Shown here: one piece after another, positions 35,801 through 45,735 of the stretch
How the letters are laid out: every line of letters begins with the position of its first letter
Numbering within the stretch: the stretch's first letter is position 1
Source: Kordia sp050633145
GTDB taxonomy: Bacteria > Bacteroidota > Bacteroidia > Flavobacteriales > Flavobacteriaceae
Reading direction: 5' to 3'
NCBI RefSeq assembly: GCF_050633145.1
Contig: NZ_JBOEFY010000006.1
Location: 70,466-134,465 of the forward strand
DNA length: 64,000 nucleotides
Position numbers and translations under genes: made by a program
Notes under the pieces: model-generated
Told to the model about the DNA's origin: nothing
Seen by the model: the letters and a program-made list of their open reading frames with translations, nothing else
Databases searched by the model: none

Positions 35801-35860
35801 CCTACAATTTCTTCTTACAATCTACGTGCAATGCACAAAATTTTACAAAGGATTTTCCAA
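35801..35860 (-). repeat. 60 bp element, copy 2 (inverted partner of 17309-17368)
   Basis: Reverse complement agrees with copy 1 at 49 of 60 positions. The central hairpin is TGTGC-ATT-GCACG, where copy 1 has TGTGT-CCG-ACACA; one stem pair has changed from T-A to C-G with pairing kept. It also keeps the three TTGTAA-type hexamers (one changed). Confidence 0.8.
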
Positions 35861-35872
35861 TTTCCCTTCGTA

Positions 35873-35895
35873 GCTTAGTGTTTTAAACACTAAGC
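35873..35895. promoter_or_regulatory. Perfect 23 bp palindrome, related to a dyad at 36111-36137
   Basis: GCTTAGTGTTT and AAACACTAAGC flank a single T. A similar sequence, GTAGCTTGGTATT-TTC-AATACTAA, occurs at about 36114-36134, ending ~15 bp upstream of the methyltransferase ATG. They may be paired operators. Confidence 0.5.
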
Positions 35896-36148
35896 AGAAA
35901 AAAGCATGAATATTTTTTTGATGTAAAATATCGAAAAAATAGGATTTGGAATTTATTTTTTGTCGTCACATTAATTTTGTTTTGATCAAAAATATTTGAT
36001 GAACTCAATGTTTGCCAATCACTTGAATACAGTTTCTTTTGCTGAATCAAAAGTAAAACCGAACATATTGTTCAAGTACCAAAAGTTGACAAATGATATT
36101 GAAATGGTGCTTTGTAGCTTGGTATTTTCAATACTAATTTATTAAAAT

Positions 36149-38797
36149 ATGAATGTACAAGTAATACAAAATACAGCTAAAAACGGAATTGAAATTGTAT
36201 TTTCGAATCCTATTGAAAAAGAACTAATTGTATTCTTACAGAAATTAGGTTTTAAGCACTTTTTTAAAAGTGAAACCAAATGGTATGCAGAATATCATCC
36301 TTCGTATGTTCGTTTTGCGCATGATCTAAAAGAAGCAATAGAAAATGATACCGATTGGCGCGTTATTCCAATTTTCCCATCTTTTGAAGCATCTGAACTA
36401 CGTATAGATCAATTAAAGTTTTGCATTGTTAAAATGAAATTCAAGAACGAAGATTATTTTATAGAAGATGAATATATCATTTTTGAAAATTATAAACGAA
36501 TTGCAAATGTCATTGCAGAACGATTCGTTTTGAAACATTTTAATACGTCTCCTGAATCCATTACCATACATCCGCGCAACTATAAAACAAGAGCTAAGGA
36601 TTTATTTGAAATTGGTGCTGTTATCAATGTAGATGCCAAAGGGCAGTTTTTGCCTGTTGACATCCCTTTTTATTTATGTGCGTATTCTAATGACAATGAA
36701 GATATTGTTGTTAATGAAAATTCAGAGGATAGTATTGGTATTGATAACACACATCAAACAATCGAAACAGGTATTTTGGATGATCAAATTGATTTTGATA
36801 AACTTCTAATTTTAGAGGTCATCGACAAATTAGTATCTATTGAACAAACTACCAAGGTTACTGACACGCGCCTCATTCAGACACTAATTACAGAAATTGA
36901 AGAAGCTTCTACTATTGATTTAGAAACGCTTCGTCAAGATAAACTCAAACACATCATCCGATTGTATAAAGAATGGTTTGAAGAGTTTCCAAATTGCTTT
37001 AAGGCGAGTGTGGCTATCGCGATGCATCCACTTGTTGATCTTACCAAAGAACGTTTTGAAATAAAATCGTTCGCTACTGATCTTGTCTTTACCAATTATC
37101 AAGTAAATAATGTACTTGCGCCTTTATACGTGCATGAATGTTTTCAAAAAGGTGCAATTCCCTTGCAACACATACCGAAGCTAAAAATTCAATTCCCACA
37201 CTTATTTGAAGTCACTATTGAAACGTTAGATACACTATCTGAATGTGAACTTTTTGAAGTATCACAGTTAAAAAAGGATGACGATTTAGATATGAATATA
37301 AATTGTCGTGAACTTAATAGATATTGGCAAATAAATGGTTTTGACATTTTGAATAATATTGGCTATCCTACTGATTTACAGTATCCTTATATAAGTTTAA
37401 TTGAAGGGTATGTTTCTGTGCAAACATTACAACAAATTTTAGACGATAAGAAACAAAAGTATCGCTGGCTATATCTGATACAGAACTTTAGACCAATAGC
37501 TGATCTTTCCACAGGAATGGATATCATTGATCGGAAACTACAAAAGCTTGCTGAAAAGTTGACTGATTTGAAAACAGGACAAAGTTTACTAGATCATTCA
37601 TATACGGAACTTGTCAAAAAACGTGAATATGTTCAAGAACAAATAGACGCTTTATTTGTGTCGAAAAAGTGTATTGAATCCTATATTGAAAGTATGCTCT
37701 CCAAACAACTGGAAGAAACTGATTTTGTAGATACTGATGAAGTAGTAATAAAACCTATCGTTCCTAAGTTTGATATTGATCGTTTTGTAGCTGGCGTGGC
37801 ACTAATATATCACACTCATAAAAAACCAACGCTTGAACAAATTCAAAGCTTACTAAAGTTGTCAAATATCCCAGATCAACAAACACTACAAGAAGCTGTA
37901 GAAGTAAGCACAATAGATTTTTTCAGAAGGAGATATAACAATGATAAAGACGAATTTTGGTTAGATCGCATGGAACATTTTTGGAGACATTTACATTTCG
38001 ATAGAAACTTTATAGATGATAAACAGCGGTTTGAACATAGTCACATTCTCCCCTTACCCATTGCCGCTATGATTGCAAGATATTTACAAATGGATACAAC
38101 CACTTCTATTTTCAATCCCACCGCAGGAAGTGGAAATTTATTAGTTGGCGTAAGTGATTGTGTTATTCATGTTAATGAAATATCTAAATTAAAACGCAAA
38201 TCACTTAAATTTTTGAATTTCAATAAAATAACCAACTACGCCCCTACGTCAGTCTATCCAAAAGAAATGCATAAGTCTTTTGATGTTGTTGTCTGTAATC
38301 CACCATTTATGAAATCTACCAAAACAAAAAATGAAAAGTTGGATATCATTGAGGAGTATTTAGATAATGCCTATTTTATGGCTAATGATTTTCAGGTACG
38401 AGAATTAATTTCTGCACTAGCACTCTTAACTATGAAAGATGATGGTAAAGCGGTTATTGTACTAAATTCACATATTGTATTTGATAAACAAGGACGAATC
38501 AAATATAAAAGAGATTTTTTCAATTGGATTTATAAGCATTATACTATTCGTGATATCATTAACCTAGATACTTCCATCATTACAAAAGATTCAACCAAAA
38601 AACAGAAAAAAATGTTGATTTTGATTGATGGACGAAAAATAACACCATCGCATAATACCCCTACAAAAGAAAGCCAACCACAACTTGCAGACGTGATTGG
38701 TACTTTGAATAGACTTTGGGAGCGTCTTCTTGTAAATAAAATTCCAATGATAGAAATTATGATAAAACAGCTTAAAATTGCTATAAAAAAAGTTTAA
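36149..38797 (+). CDS. N6-adenine DNA methyltransferase-like protein of mobile elements
   Basis: An 882-residue protein. The N-terminal ~150 residues (IVFSNPIEKELIVFLQKLGF ... TKWYAEYHP) are a small domain seen in Bacteroidota plasmid/ICE proteins. A Lys/Glu-rich middle follows (~240-540). The C-terminal ~300 residues carry methyltransferase motif I (FNPTAGSGNLLVG) and the catalytic motif IV (VVVCNPPFMKST), as in adenine-N6 enzymes of the Eco57I/type I HsdM kind. No helicase motifs are present. It probably modifies the element's DNA, perhaps protecting it from the host or its own nucleases. No cognate specificity subunit is adjacent. Confidence 0.75.
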   Translation: MNVQVIQNTAKNGIEIVFSNPIEKELIVFLQKLGFKHFFKSETKWYAEYHPSYVRFAHDLKEAIENDTDWRVIPIFPSFEASELRIDQLKFCIVKMKFKNEDYFIEDEYIIFENYKRIANVIAERFVLKHFNTSPESITIHPRNYKTRAKDLFEIGAVINVDAKGQFLPVDIPFYLCAYSNDNEDIVVNENSEDSIGIDNTHQTIETGILDDQIDFDKLLILEVIDKLVSIEQTTKVTDTRLIQTLITEIEEASTIDLETLRQDKLKHIIRLYKEWFEEFPNCFKASVAIAMHPLVDLTKERFEIKSFATDLVFTNYQVNNVLAPLYVHECFQKGAIPLQHIPKLKIQFPHLFEVTIETLDTLSECELFEVSQLKKDDDLDMNINCRELNRYWQINGFDILNNIGYPTDLQYPYISLIEGYVSVQTLQQILDDKKQKYRWLYLIQNFRPIADLSTGMDIIDRKLQKLAEKLTDLKTGQSLLDHSYTELVKKREYVQEQIDALFVSKKCIESYIESMLSKQLEETDFVDTDEVVIKPIVPKFDIDRFVAGVALIYHTHKKPTLEQIQSLLKLSNIPDQQTLQEAVEVSTIDFFRRRYNNDKDEFWLDRMEHFWRHLHFDRNFIDDKQRFEHSHILPLPIAAMIARYLQMDTTTSIFNPTAGSGNLLVGVSDCVIHVNEISKLKRKSLKFLNFNKITNYAPTSVYPKEMHKSFDVVVCNPPFMKSTKTKNEKLDIIEEYLDNAYFMANDFQVRELISALALLTMKDDGKAVIVLNSHIVFDKQGRIKYKRDFFNWIYKHYTIRDIINLDTSIITKDSTKKQKKMLILIDGRKITPSHNTPTKESQPQLADVIGTLNRLWERLLVNKIPMIEIMIKQLKIAIKKV

Positions 38798-38875
38798 TAT
38801 AAACTAGTGAAGCATAAAGATCGTCAAATAATTTTTGCACAGCGATTGCAACAAATAATTCATATATTTGACCAA

Positions 38876-39187
38876 ATGAAATTTTTAGCTGCAATATTAT
38901 CAATATACATCTTTACACTAAACTTTCTCCCATGTGGAGATAGCAGTAATGCAGATAACGAAATCAAAATAGAAATTTCCCATGATGTTAATGACGATCA
39001 TGGGCATCAAGATTCTGATTTGTGTTCACCGTTTTGTCATTGTAATTGTTGTCACATCAATGTTATGCAATTTAAAATTGTTGACTTTACTTTAGCAACA
39101 ATAGATATTTCTACGAAAATTTTTCATTATTCGGATGGATTAATTAAAAATTTCAATCCAACTATCTTACAACCTCCACAAGTATAA
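38876..39187 (+). CDS. DUF6660-type small metal-related exported protein
   Basis: I start at ATG 38876 (MKFLAAILSIYIFTLNFLPC), giving 103 residues with a signal peptide; a longer frame from GTG 38807 lacks sense. The mature part has a His/Asp-rich segment (DVNDDHGHQDSDLC) and a Cys/His cluster SPFCHCNCCHIN that could bind metal. Such proteins precede CzcA/CusA operons in Flavobacteriia. It is the first gene of the metal island, 119 bp before the RND pump. Confidence 0.75.
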   Translation: MKFLAAILSIYIFTLNFLPCGDSSNADNEIKIEISHDVNDDHGHQDSDLCSPFCHCNCCHINVMQFKIVDFTLATIDISTKIFHYSDGLIKNFNPTILQPPQV

Positions 39188-39306
39188 TTTAGTTTTTACA
39201 GGATAACTACACCCTTTTTTAAGCAAAAAAGGAATTTTCATCACTTCGTATTACAACTATAATCCGTTGTAATTCGGACTGTTTTAACTAAATTAATACA
39301 TTTTCT

Positions 39307-42300
39307 ATGATAAATAAAATCATTGATTTTTCAATCAATAACAAGTTTATTATTGGTTTGTTAACCCTTACCATTATTGGAGCAGGAATTTGGAGTATGA
39401 CTAAAGTACCCATAGATGCTGTTCCTGACATTACTAATAATCAAGTACAAGTAATTACCCAATCTCCAAATTTGGGAACTGAAGATATTGAGCAAATAAT
39501 TACCTATCCCATAGAGATCGCAATGAGTAATCTTCCAAATGTGGAAGAAATACGTTCAATCTCTCGCTTTGGTTTATCTGTTGTTACAATAGTTTTTGAT
39601 GATGATATGGGAACATATCTTCCTCGTCAATTAGTTTCAGAAAAACTAAATGAAGTAAAAGAACAAATTCCCGAAGGTTTTGGAGAGCCATCAATGGGAC
39701 CAATTTCAACAGGATTAGGAGAAATTTATCAATATACTTTAAAGGTAAAACCTGCATACAGCAACAAATATTCTATTGCCGATTTACGTACAATGCAAGA
39801 TTGGATTGTACAACGTCAAATGGCAATGGTAGATGGTGTGGTGGAAGTAAATGCTATAGGTGGTAAGGTAAAGCAATATGAAGTAGCCGTTGATCCCAAT
39901 GAGTTAAAAGCAATAGGATTAACAATTATAGACATTTTTGAAGCACTTGAAGCCAATAATCAAAATACAGGAGGTGCTTATATTGAAAAAAATCATCAAG
40001 CCAATTTTATACGTGGAGAAGGTTTGGTACGTAATTTTGAGGATATTAAAAAAATTACGATTAAAACCATAAACAATATTCCCATTACAATTAGTGATGT
40101 TGCAACTGTTCAGTATGGCTCAGCTATCCGTTATGGTGCTTTAACACAAGATGGCGAAGGCGAAGTTGTTGGTGGTTTAGTAATGATGCTTAAAGGTGCT
40201 AATTCTAATGAAGTTATCGACAATGTTAAAAAACGAATGGAACAAATCCAAAAGTCGCTACCTGAAGGTGTTGTCATAGAGCCACTTTTAGATAGAAGTA
40301 AATTAATTGGCGAGACAACTTCTACGGTAGCAAATAACTTAATTGAAGGTGCGTTGATTGTAATATTCGTACTTATATTCTTATTAGGGAATTGGAGAGG
40401 AGGATTAATTGTTGCTTCAACGATACCTTTATCATTACTTTTTGCTTTTATATTAATGAATGCTTTTGATGTTTGGGCAAACTTGATGAGTTTAGGAGCT
40501 ATTGACTTCGGAATCATAGTGGATGGCGCAGTTATCATTGTTGAAACTACAGTATTCTTAATTGCTTCACAGATACTCAAAAAGAAAAAAATGTCTTCCA
40601 AAGAGAGAAATGATATAGCATCTTCAGCTTCAAAAAAAATGATGAATGCAGCATTTTTTGGTCAGTTAATTATTCTAATAGTTTTTTTACCAATTCTAGC
40701 GTTACAAGGTATTGAAGGAAAAATGTTTAAGCCAATGGCATTAACTTTTATTTTTGCAATGATTGGTGCAATGGTTTTGTGTCTTACTTATGTACCAATG
40801 ATGTCAGCTTTGATATTGAGAGCGCCTAAATCCGATAAAAAGTCGTATGGAGATAAATTTGTGCATTGGGTAGAACGTAAATACCAACCATTGTTAGAAA
40901 GTGCCTTAAAAAAAGGGAAACTCATCATTGGTCTTGCTATTGGTTTGTTTGCACTAGCGGTTTTTATATTTACTCGAATGGGTGGCGAATTTATACCACA
41001 ACTCGATGAAGGTGACATTGCATTTCACGCTATCTTAAAACCAGGGAGTTCTTTAACTGAAACTATTGAAACAACCACTAAAATTGAACAAATTGTAAAG
41101 GCAAAATTTCCTGAGGTCGATAAAATTGTAAGCCGTATTGGTGTTGCTGAAATACCCACCGATCCAATGCCAATGGATATTGCTGATGTTTTCGTAATTC
41201 TAAAACCAAAAAGCCAATGGACAACGGTTTCTTCTAAAGATCAACTCATAGAAGAAATGAAAGATGTAATTGAAATTGTTCCAGGTGTTAATTATGAATT
41301 CACACAACCTATAGAAATGCGATTCAATGAATTGCTTGAAGGTGTACGAGAAGATATTGCCATAAAACTCTATGGCGATGATATCAACCTACTTTCTCAA
41401 AAGGCGCAAGAAATATCTAAAATTATAGCAGGAACACAGGGTATTGGAGACATGAAAGCCGAAGCCACAACAGGATTGCCACAAATGACGATTACTTACA
41501 ATAGAAATAAATTAGCACAATACGGACTTCAAATCAACAACCTCAACAAGATGGTGCAATCTGCATTTGCAGGAGGTAATGCAGGTGTCATTTTTGAAGG
41601 AGAAAAACGTTTTGACTTAGTAGTTCGCTTAAATACCAAAAGCAGAAAAGATATTACAGATATTCAAAATCTTTTTATCAATATTCCATCAGGAGTCCAA
41701 ATACCACTTCGAGAAGTAGCGGACATATCATACAAATCGGGTCCAATGCAAATTAGTAGAGATAACACTAATAGGAGAACCTATGTAGGAATAAATGTTA
41801 GAGGTCGTGATGTGAAATCATTAGTAACTGAAATTAAATCAAAATTGGATACGCAATTAGAACTACCATCAGGCTATTTTATTCGTTATGGTGGCGCATT
41901 TGAAAATTTGGAGCGTGCAAGCAGTCGTTTACTAACCGTTGTTCCTATTGCATTGTTGCTTATTTTTATATTGATCTATTTTGCACTAAAATCATTACCT
42001 CAAACATTAATGATTTACATTGCAATTCCAATGGCTACTATCGGTGGTGTTGTAGCATTGTGGCTAAGAGATATGCCATTTAGTATATCGGCAGGTGTAG
42101 GCTTTATTGTACTCTTTGGTGTTGCTGTTTTAAATGGACTTGTAATGATTAGCGGACTTAATGAATTAAAGGATGAAGGCGTAACCAATCTAAAAGACAG
42201 AATTATTGAAGGTACAAAAAGAAGAATTAGACCTATTATGCTTACAGCATTTACAGATGTTTTAGGTTTCTTACCAATGGCTATTTCAGCATCTGCGGGA

Positions 42301-43641
42301 GCAGAAGTTCAACGTCCATTGGCTACCGTGGTTATTGGCGGACTATTGACCGCTACTTTACTCACATTATTTGTTTTACCCATATTATATCATTGGGTAG
42401 AAAATAAATCTTTCTCATTGAAACCAAATAAAAAATTAGCTACACCAACAATCGTAATAATTATGTTATTTAGTTCTTTAGCACAAGTAAACGCCCAAAA
42501 ACGCAACGATGTACTTACAGAAATAACATTGCAAGAAGCCGTAGAAATTTCAAAAAATAATTATCCTTTATTAAAACAAAGACAACTAGAAGTAACCAAA
42601 CAGGAAAAACAAAAAGCAACTGTTTACGAACTTGGAACAACTAGAATCTTTACAGGAGGAGAAGAAATAAATAGTGATAATGGAATATATACAACTATTG
42701 GCATTGGACAATCCAATATAGATATATTCGGTATTGCTCCAAAAAAGAAGTTACAGCAACAACGTATACAGTTAGCTGAAAAAGCATATCAATTATCTGA
42801 ACTTGAATTGGAATTGGAAGTAAAAAAGGCATGGTCTAATTGTTACCAAATGAAAAGAAATTATCTACTCTACAAAGAATTAGATACTATTTATTCAAAA
42901 TTTGAACAAGCAGTTGCTTTGAATTATGAAGTGGAAGCTATTTCTAAATTAGAATATTCAGCAGCTAGAAATCAATATTTTCAAATTAAAAATAAAAAAG
43001 AACAAGCATATAGTAATTATCTAATTGCTTTACAAGAGTTAAACCTATGGTTGGCTTCGGAAAAAGTATTTACAGTTTCAAAAGATTTTGATATTGAGCC
43101 ATTTTCTAACGTAGATAATTTTACAATAGAAAATCATCCTTCGTATACTATCTCACAAAATATTGTGGCAGAAGCAAATGCAAAGTATAAAGTTGCCAAA
43201 GCTAATAACTTACCTAAATTCAATATACAAGGAGGTTTACAAAGAGTCAATGGCAATTCAGGATTCTACAGTTATCAAGCTGGTATTTCAATCCCTTTTT
43301 TATCAGGTACGAATAAATCAAGAACACAAACAGCAAAAATTGATACAGAGATTGCAGAAATCAATGCTAAATTTAGAAAAAAAGAAGTTGAGTCAAAATT
43401 TATTCAGGCTAAAGAAAATTATTTAAAATGGAAAAAAGCTTGGAAGTTTTATGAAAGCCAAGTGTTACCATTAACAAAAAATCAGAAATCAGGTGCTTTG
43501 TTGGCATACAGAGAAGGTGAAATTGATTATACAGCATTTACACAACTCATAAAGGAAGCCATCGAATCTGAACAGCAAGCACAAACGGCTTTATCAAATT
43601 ATTTAGAAAGTACTTTTCAATTACAATATTTTAATCAATAA
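39307..43641 (+). CDS. czcA: CzcA-type heavy-metal RND pump fused to a TolC-type outer membrane factor
   Basis: A 1444-residue fusion. Residues 1-~1040 are an RND permease with 12 spans; the proton-relay motif of the divalent-cation subgroup is seen in GAIDFGIIVDGAVIIVE. After about residue 1045 a second hydrophobic segment (TIVIIMLFSSLAQVNAQ), with a signal peptidase-like end, precedes an outer membrane factor with two TolC repeats (EITLQEAVEISKNNYPLLKQ to the end). It would pump Zn/Co/Cd from the periplasm or cytoplasm across the outer membrane. Fusion of these components is known in Bacteroidota. The adaptor gene follows by 4 bp. Confidence 0.93.
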   Translation: MINKIIDFSINNKFIIGLLTLTIIGAGIWSMTKVPIDAVPDITNNQVQVITQSPNLGTEDIEQIITYPIEIAMSNLPNVEEIRSISRFGLSVVTIVFDDDMGTYLPRQLVSEKLNEVKEQIPEGFGEPSMGPISTGLGEIYQYTLKVKPAYSNKYSIADLRTMQDWIVQRQMAMVDGVVEVNAIGGKVKQYEVAVDPNELKAIGLTIIDIFEALEANNQNTGGAYIEKNHQANFIRGEGLVRNFEDIKKITIKTINNIPITISDVATVQYGSAIRYGALTQDGEGEVVGGLVMMLKGANSNEVIDNVKKRMEQIQKSLPEGVVIEPLLDRSKLIGETTSTVANNLIEGALIVIFVLIFLLGNWRGGLIVASTIPLSLLFAFILMNAFDVWANLMSLGAIDFGIIVDGAVIIVETTVFLIASQILKKKKMSSKERNDIASSASKKMMNAAFFGQLIILIVFLPILALQGIEGKMFKPMALTFIFAMIGAMVLCLTYVPMMSALILRAPKSDKKSYGDKFVHWVERKYQPLLESALKKGKLIIGLAIGLFALAVFIFTRMGGEFIPQLDEGDIAFHAILKPGSSLTETIETTTKIEQIVKAKFPEVDKIVSRIGVAEIPTDPMPMDIADVFVILKPKSQWTTVSSKDQLIEEMKDVIEIVPGVNYEFTQPIEMRFNELLEGVREDIAIKLYGDDINLLSQKAQEISKIIAGTQGIGDMKAEATTGLPQMTITYNRNKLAQYGLQINNLNKMVQSAFAGGNAGVIFEGEKRFDLVVRLNTKSRKDITDIQNLFINIPSGVQIPLREVADISYKSGPMQISRDNTNRRTYVGINVRGRDVKSLVTEIKSKLDTQLELPSGYFIRYGGAFENLERASSRLLTVVPIALLLIFILIYFALKSLPQTLMIYIAIPMATIGGVVALWLRDMPFSISAGVGFIVLFGVAVLNGLVMISGLNELKDEGVTNLKDRIIEGTKRRIRPIMLTAFTDVLGFLPMAISASAGAEVQRPLATVVIGGLLTATLLTLFVLPILYHWVENKSFSLKPNKKLATPTIVIIMLFSSLAQVNAQKRNDVLTEITLQEAVEISKNNYPLLKQRQLEVTKQEKQKATVYELGTTRIFTGGEEINSDNGIYTTIGIGQSNIDIFGIAPKKKLQQQRIQLAEKAYQLSELELELEVKKAWSNCYQMKRNYLLYKELDTIYSKFEQAVALNYEVEAISKLEYSAARNQYFQIKNKKEQAYSNYLIALQELNLWLASEKVFTVSKDFDIEPFSNVDNFTIENHPSYTISQNIVAEANAKYKVAKANNLPKFNIQGGLQRVNGNSGFYSYQAGISIPFLSGTNKSRTQTAKIDTEIAEINAKFRKKEVESKFIQAKENYLKWKKAWKFYESQVLPLTKNQKSGALLAYREGEIDYTAFTQLIKEAIESEQQAQTALSNYLESTFQLQYFNQ

Positions 43642-43645
43642 GACA

Positions 43646-44851
43646 ATGAAAAAAACATCCTATATATACATCATATTTATTTTTACAACACTATTAATTG
43701 TGTCTTGTGATAGTAAAGAAAATCATACTGAAAATGATGGACATTCACATGAGCAAGTTAAAAAAGCTAATGATAATGAAGAACATCACCAAGAAAATGA
43801 AGTAATGCTAAACGCACGACAGTTTGAAGCATTGAAAATGAAAATAGATACGCTTACTTTACGAAATATGAGTGGCTATGTAGAAGCAAACGGAACGTTA
43901 GAAGTACCACCACAAAACGAAGCCGCAATTACTGCTGTAGTAGGTGCTAATGTAGTGTCTATTAAAGTCATTGAAGGCGACAAAGTTAACAAAGGACAAG
44001 TAGTTGCTTATTTATCTCATCCAGATATCATAAAACGACAAACTGAATATTTGAATGCCTACAGCAACAGTAATTTTTTAAAGAAAAACTATGAGCGACA
44101 AAAAAAGTTATACGATGCAGGAGTTGGCTCTGGTGCTAATTTCCAAAAAGCAGAAGCAGAATACAAAGCATCAATGGCATTGGTTAATGGATTGGCTGCT
44201 CAACTAAAAATATTAAATATCAACGCTACTTCTGTTGGTAACGGAAATATTGTACAACAAGTACCTTTGCGAAGTCCAATAGAAGGTTTTGTTCAAAAAG
44301 TAGAGGTAAAAACAGGACAATATGTAGCACCACAAACCGAATTGTTTGATATTGTAAATACACATCATATTCATGCGGATTTAATGGTTTTTGAAAAAGA
44401 TGTATTTAAGATCAAAAAAGGTCAAAAAGTAAGTTTTTCAGTACAGTCAATTCCTGATACAGAACTTACCGCAGAAATATATTCTGTTAGTAAAACTTTT
44501 GAACAAAATCCAAAAGCAGTTCATGTTCACGCTGAAATAGAAAATAAAAAAGGAAATTTAATTCCTGGAATGTACATTCAAGGTAAAATTCAAGTAGATA
44601 ATAGCAATACAAAAGCATTACCTGAAAATGCTATCATAAAGGAAGGGGAGAAATTTTATGCTTTTACAGTAACAAAAGAGAATGATAAATGGAGTTTTAT
44701 ACCTATTGAAGTGATTACAGGGACAAAAGATGGAGATTGGATAGAAGTTACTTTTGTAGAAGAAATTAAAAATAACACCCTATTCGCTTATAACAATGCT
44801 TATTATCTAATTGCTGAAATGAAAAAAGGAGAAGCAGAACACTCACACTAA
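43646..44851 (+). CDS. czcB: CzcB-type periplasmic adaptor (membrane fusion protein)
   Basis: A 401-residue lipoprotein (lipobox in LLIVSCDSKEN). A His/Glu-rich segment (HTENDGHSHEQ ... EEHHQENE) follows and may hold metal. The lipoyl/barrel-sandwich halves (AAITAVVGANVVSIKVIEGD and RSPIEGFVQKVEVKTGQYVA) flank an alpha-hairpin. It bridges the CzcA pump and outer membrane factor. It starts 4 bp after the fusion gene. Confidence 0.93.
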   Translation: MKKTSYIYIIFIFTTLLIVSCDSKENHTENDGHSHEQVKKANDNEEHHQENEVMLNARQFEALKMKIDTLTLRNMSGYVEANGTLEVPPQNEAAITAVVGANVVSIKVIEGDKVNKGQVVAYLSHPDIIKRQTEYLNAYSNSNFLKKNYERQKKLYDAGVGSGANFQKAEAEYKASMALVNGLAAQLKILNINATSVGNGNIVQQVPLRSPIEGFVQKVEVKTGQYVAPQTELFDIVNTHHIHADLMVFEKDVFKIKKGQKVSFSVQSIPDTELTAEIYSVSKTFEQNPKAVHVHAEIENKKGNLIPGMYIQGKIQVDNSNTKALPENAIIKEGEKFYAFTVTKENDKWSFIPIEVITGTKDGDWIEVTFVEEIKNNTLFAYNNAYYLIAEMKKGEAEHSH

Positions 44852-44853
44852 TT

Positions 44854-45270
44854 ATGAAAACGATCGAAGAAGTATTAGAGTCAAAAAAAATACGCGTAAC
44901 AGCAATGCGCTTATTAATTTATAAGTTTCTTGCTAAAAAAAAGGTAGCAGTAACTTTGAGTGATATAGAAAACGCATTTGTAAAAGCAGATAGAACAACA
45001 CTCTACAGAACTATTAAAACCTTTGAAGAAAAAATTATTGTTCATAAAATTGATGATGGTACAGGAATTACTAAATATGCCTTATGTGAGCAAGATTGCG
45101 AATGTGATATAAAAACTGATTTACACTTACATTTTCATTGTAACAACTGTAATGAAACGGTTTGTTTAACCGACCATAAAATACCTCAAATAAAAGTACC
45201 TGATGGATTTGTTTCAGAGAATGTAAATCTAGTAGTAAAAGGTATTTGTGATAAGTGTAGTGGAAAATAA
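44854..45270 (+). CDS. Fur-family transcriptional regulator
   Basis: A 138-residue regulator with the Fur winged helix (RVTAMRLLIYKFLAKKK, ADRTTLYRTIKTFEE) and metal-binding His/Cys sites (HLHFHCNNCNETVCL and ICDKCSGK, a structural zinc site). In this position it may be a Zn-responsive repressor of the czc-type operon, unlike the MerR/ArsR regulators usual in proteobacterial metal islands. It starts 2 bp after the adaptor gene. Confidence 0.9.
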   Translation: MKTIEEVLESKKIRVTAMRLLIYKFLAKKKVAVTLSDIENAFVKADRTTLYRTIKTFEEKIIVHKIDDGTGITKYALCEQDCECDIKTDLHLHFHCNNCNETVCLTDHKIPQIKVPDGFVSENVNLVVKGICDKCSGK

Positions 45271-45316
45271 TGCACTTCCATTGCATTATTTTATAAGCTA
45301 CTTTTATACAAAATTA

Positions 45317-45676
45317 ATGAATATGAAGTTTAATACTAAAATACCTAAAAATCTTAAACAGGCATATAACAAAGAATTAAAACAATACAAATACTGTTTA
45401 GAAAACAAGCAGTATGCTAATGCTTGGTATCATTTAGAACGTAGCCATATAATAGGGCAATCTTACCCAATAGAACATACCTATTCACATTGGTTAATGC
45501 TAAAATTTGGTTTGATGCAGAAAAATTCCAAAGAAGTATTAGGACAAATTATTAGACTACTTGTTGGTGGGTGGAAATCGTTTGTTAATCACGTTCCACT
45601 TGGTAATACTGGAGGAGCAGACGTACCTCCACTAAAGCGTATGCCTATTCCAAGTGATATTAAATCATTGTTGTAA
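45317..45676 (+). CDS. DUF3703 domain-containing protein
   Basis: 119 residues from ATG 45317 (or 117 from 45323); the longer frame overlaps the Fur gene and looks spurious. Family features are KIPKNLKQAYNKELKQYKYC, WYHLERSHIIGQSYP and GNTGGADVPPLKRMPIPSD. The family is found beside metal resistance genes (mer, czc) and is of unknown function. Confidence 0.85.
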   Translation: MNMKFNTKIPKNLKQAYNKELKQYKYCLENKQYANAWYHLERSHIIGQSYPIEHTYSHWLMLKFGLMQKNSKEVLGQIIRLLVGGWKSFVNHVPLGNTGGADVPPLKRMPIPSDIKSLL

Positions 45677-45735
45677 TATCAAAATGGTATTGCGTATGTT
45701 TTTAATAAGACTTATTAATAGAATAATTAAAGAAA

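Larger units (their letters stand above)
35594..36148. other. Non-coding region with inverted element and dyads
   Basis: 555 bp with no gene. It contains copy 2 of the 60 bp element (35801-35860), a perfect palindrome (35873-35895) and a related imperfect dyad just before the methyltransferase gene (36111-36137). Confidence 0.7.

Noticed and set aside
39213..39232. CCTTTTTT-AAGC-AAAAAAGG hairpin before CzcA as a terminator
   Set aside because: Only two G-C pairs and no following T-tract; likely chance in AT-rich DNA.
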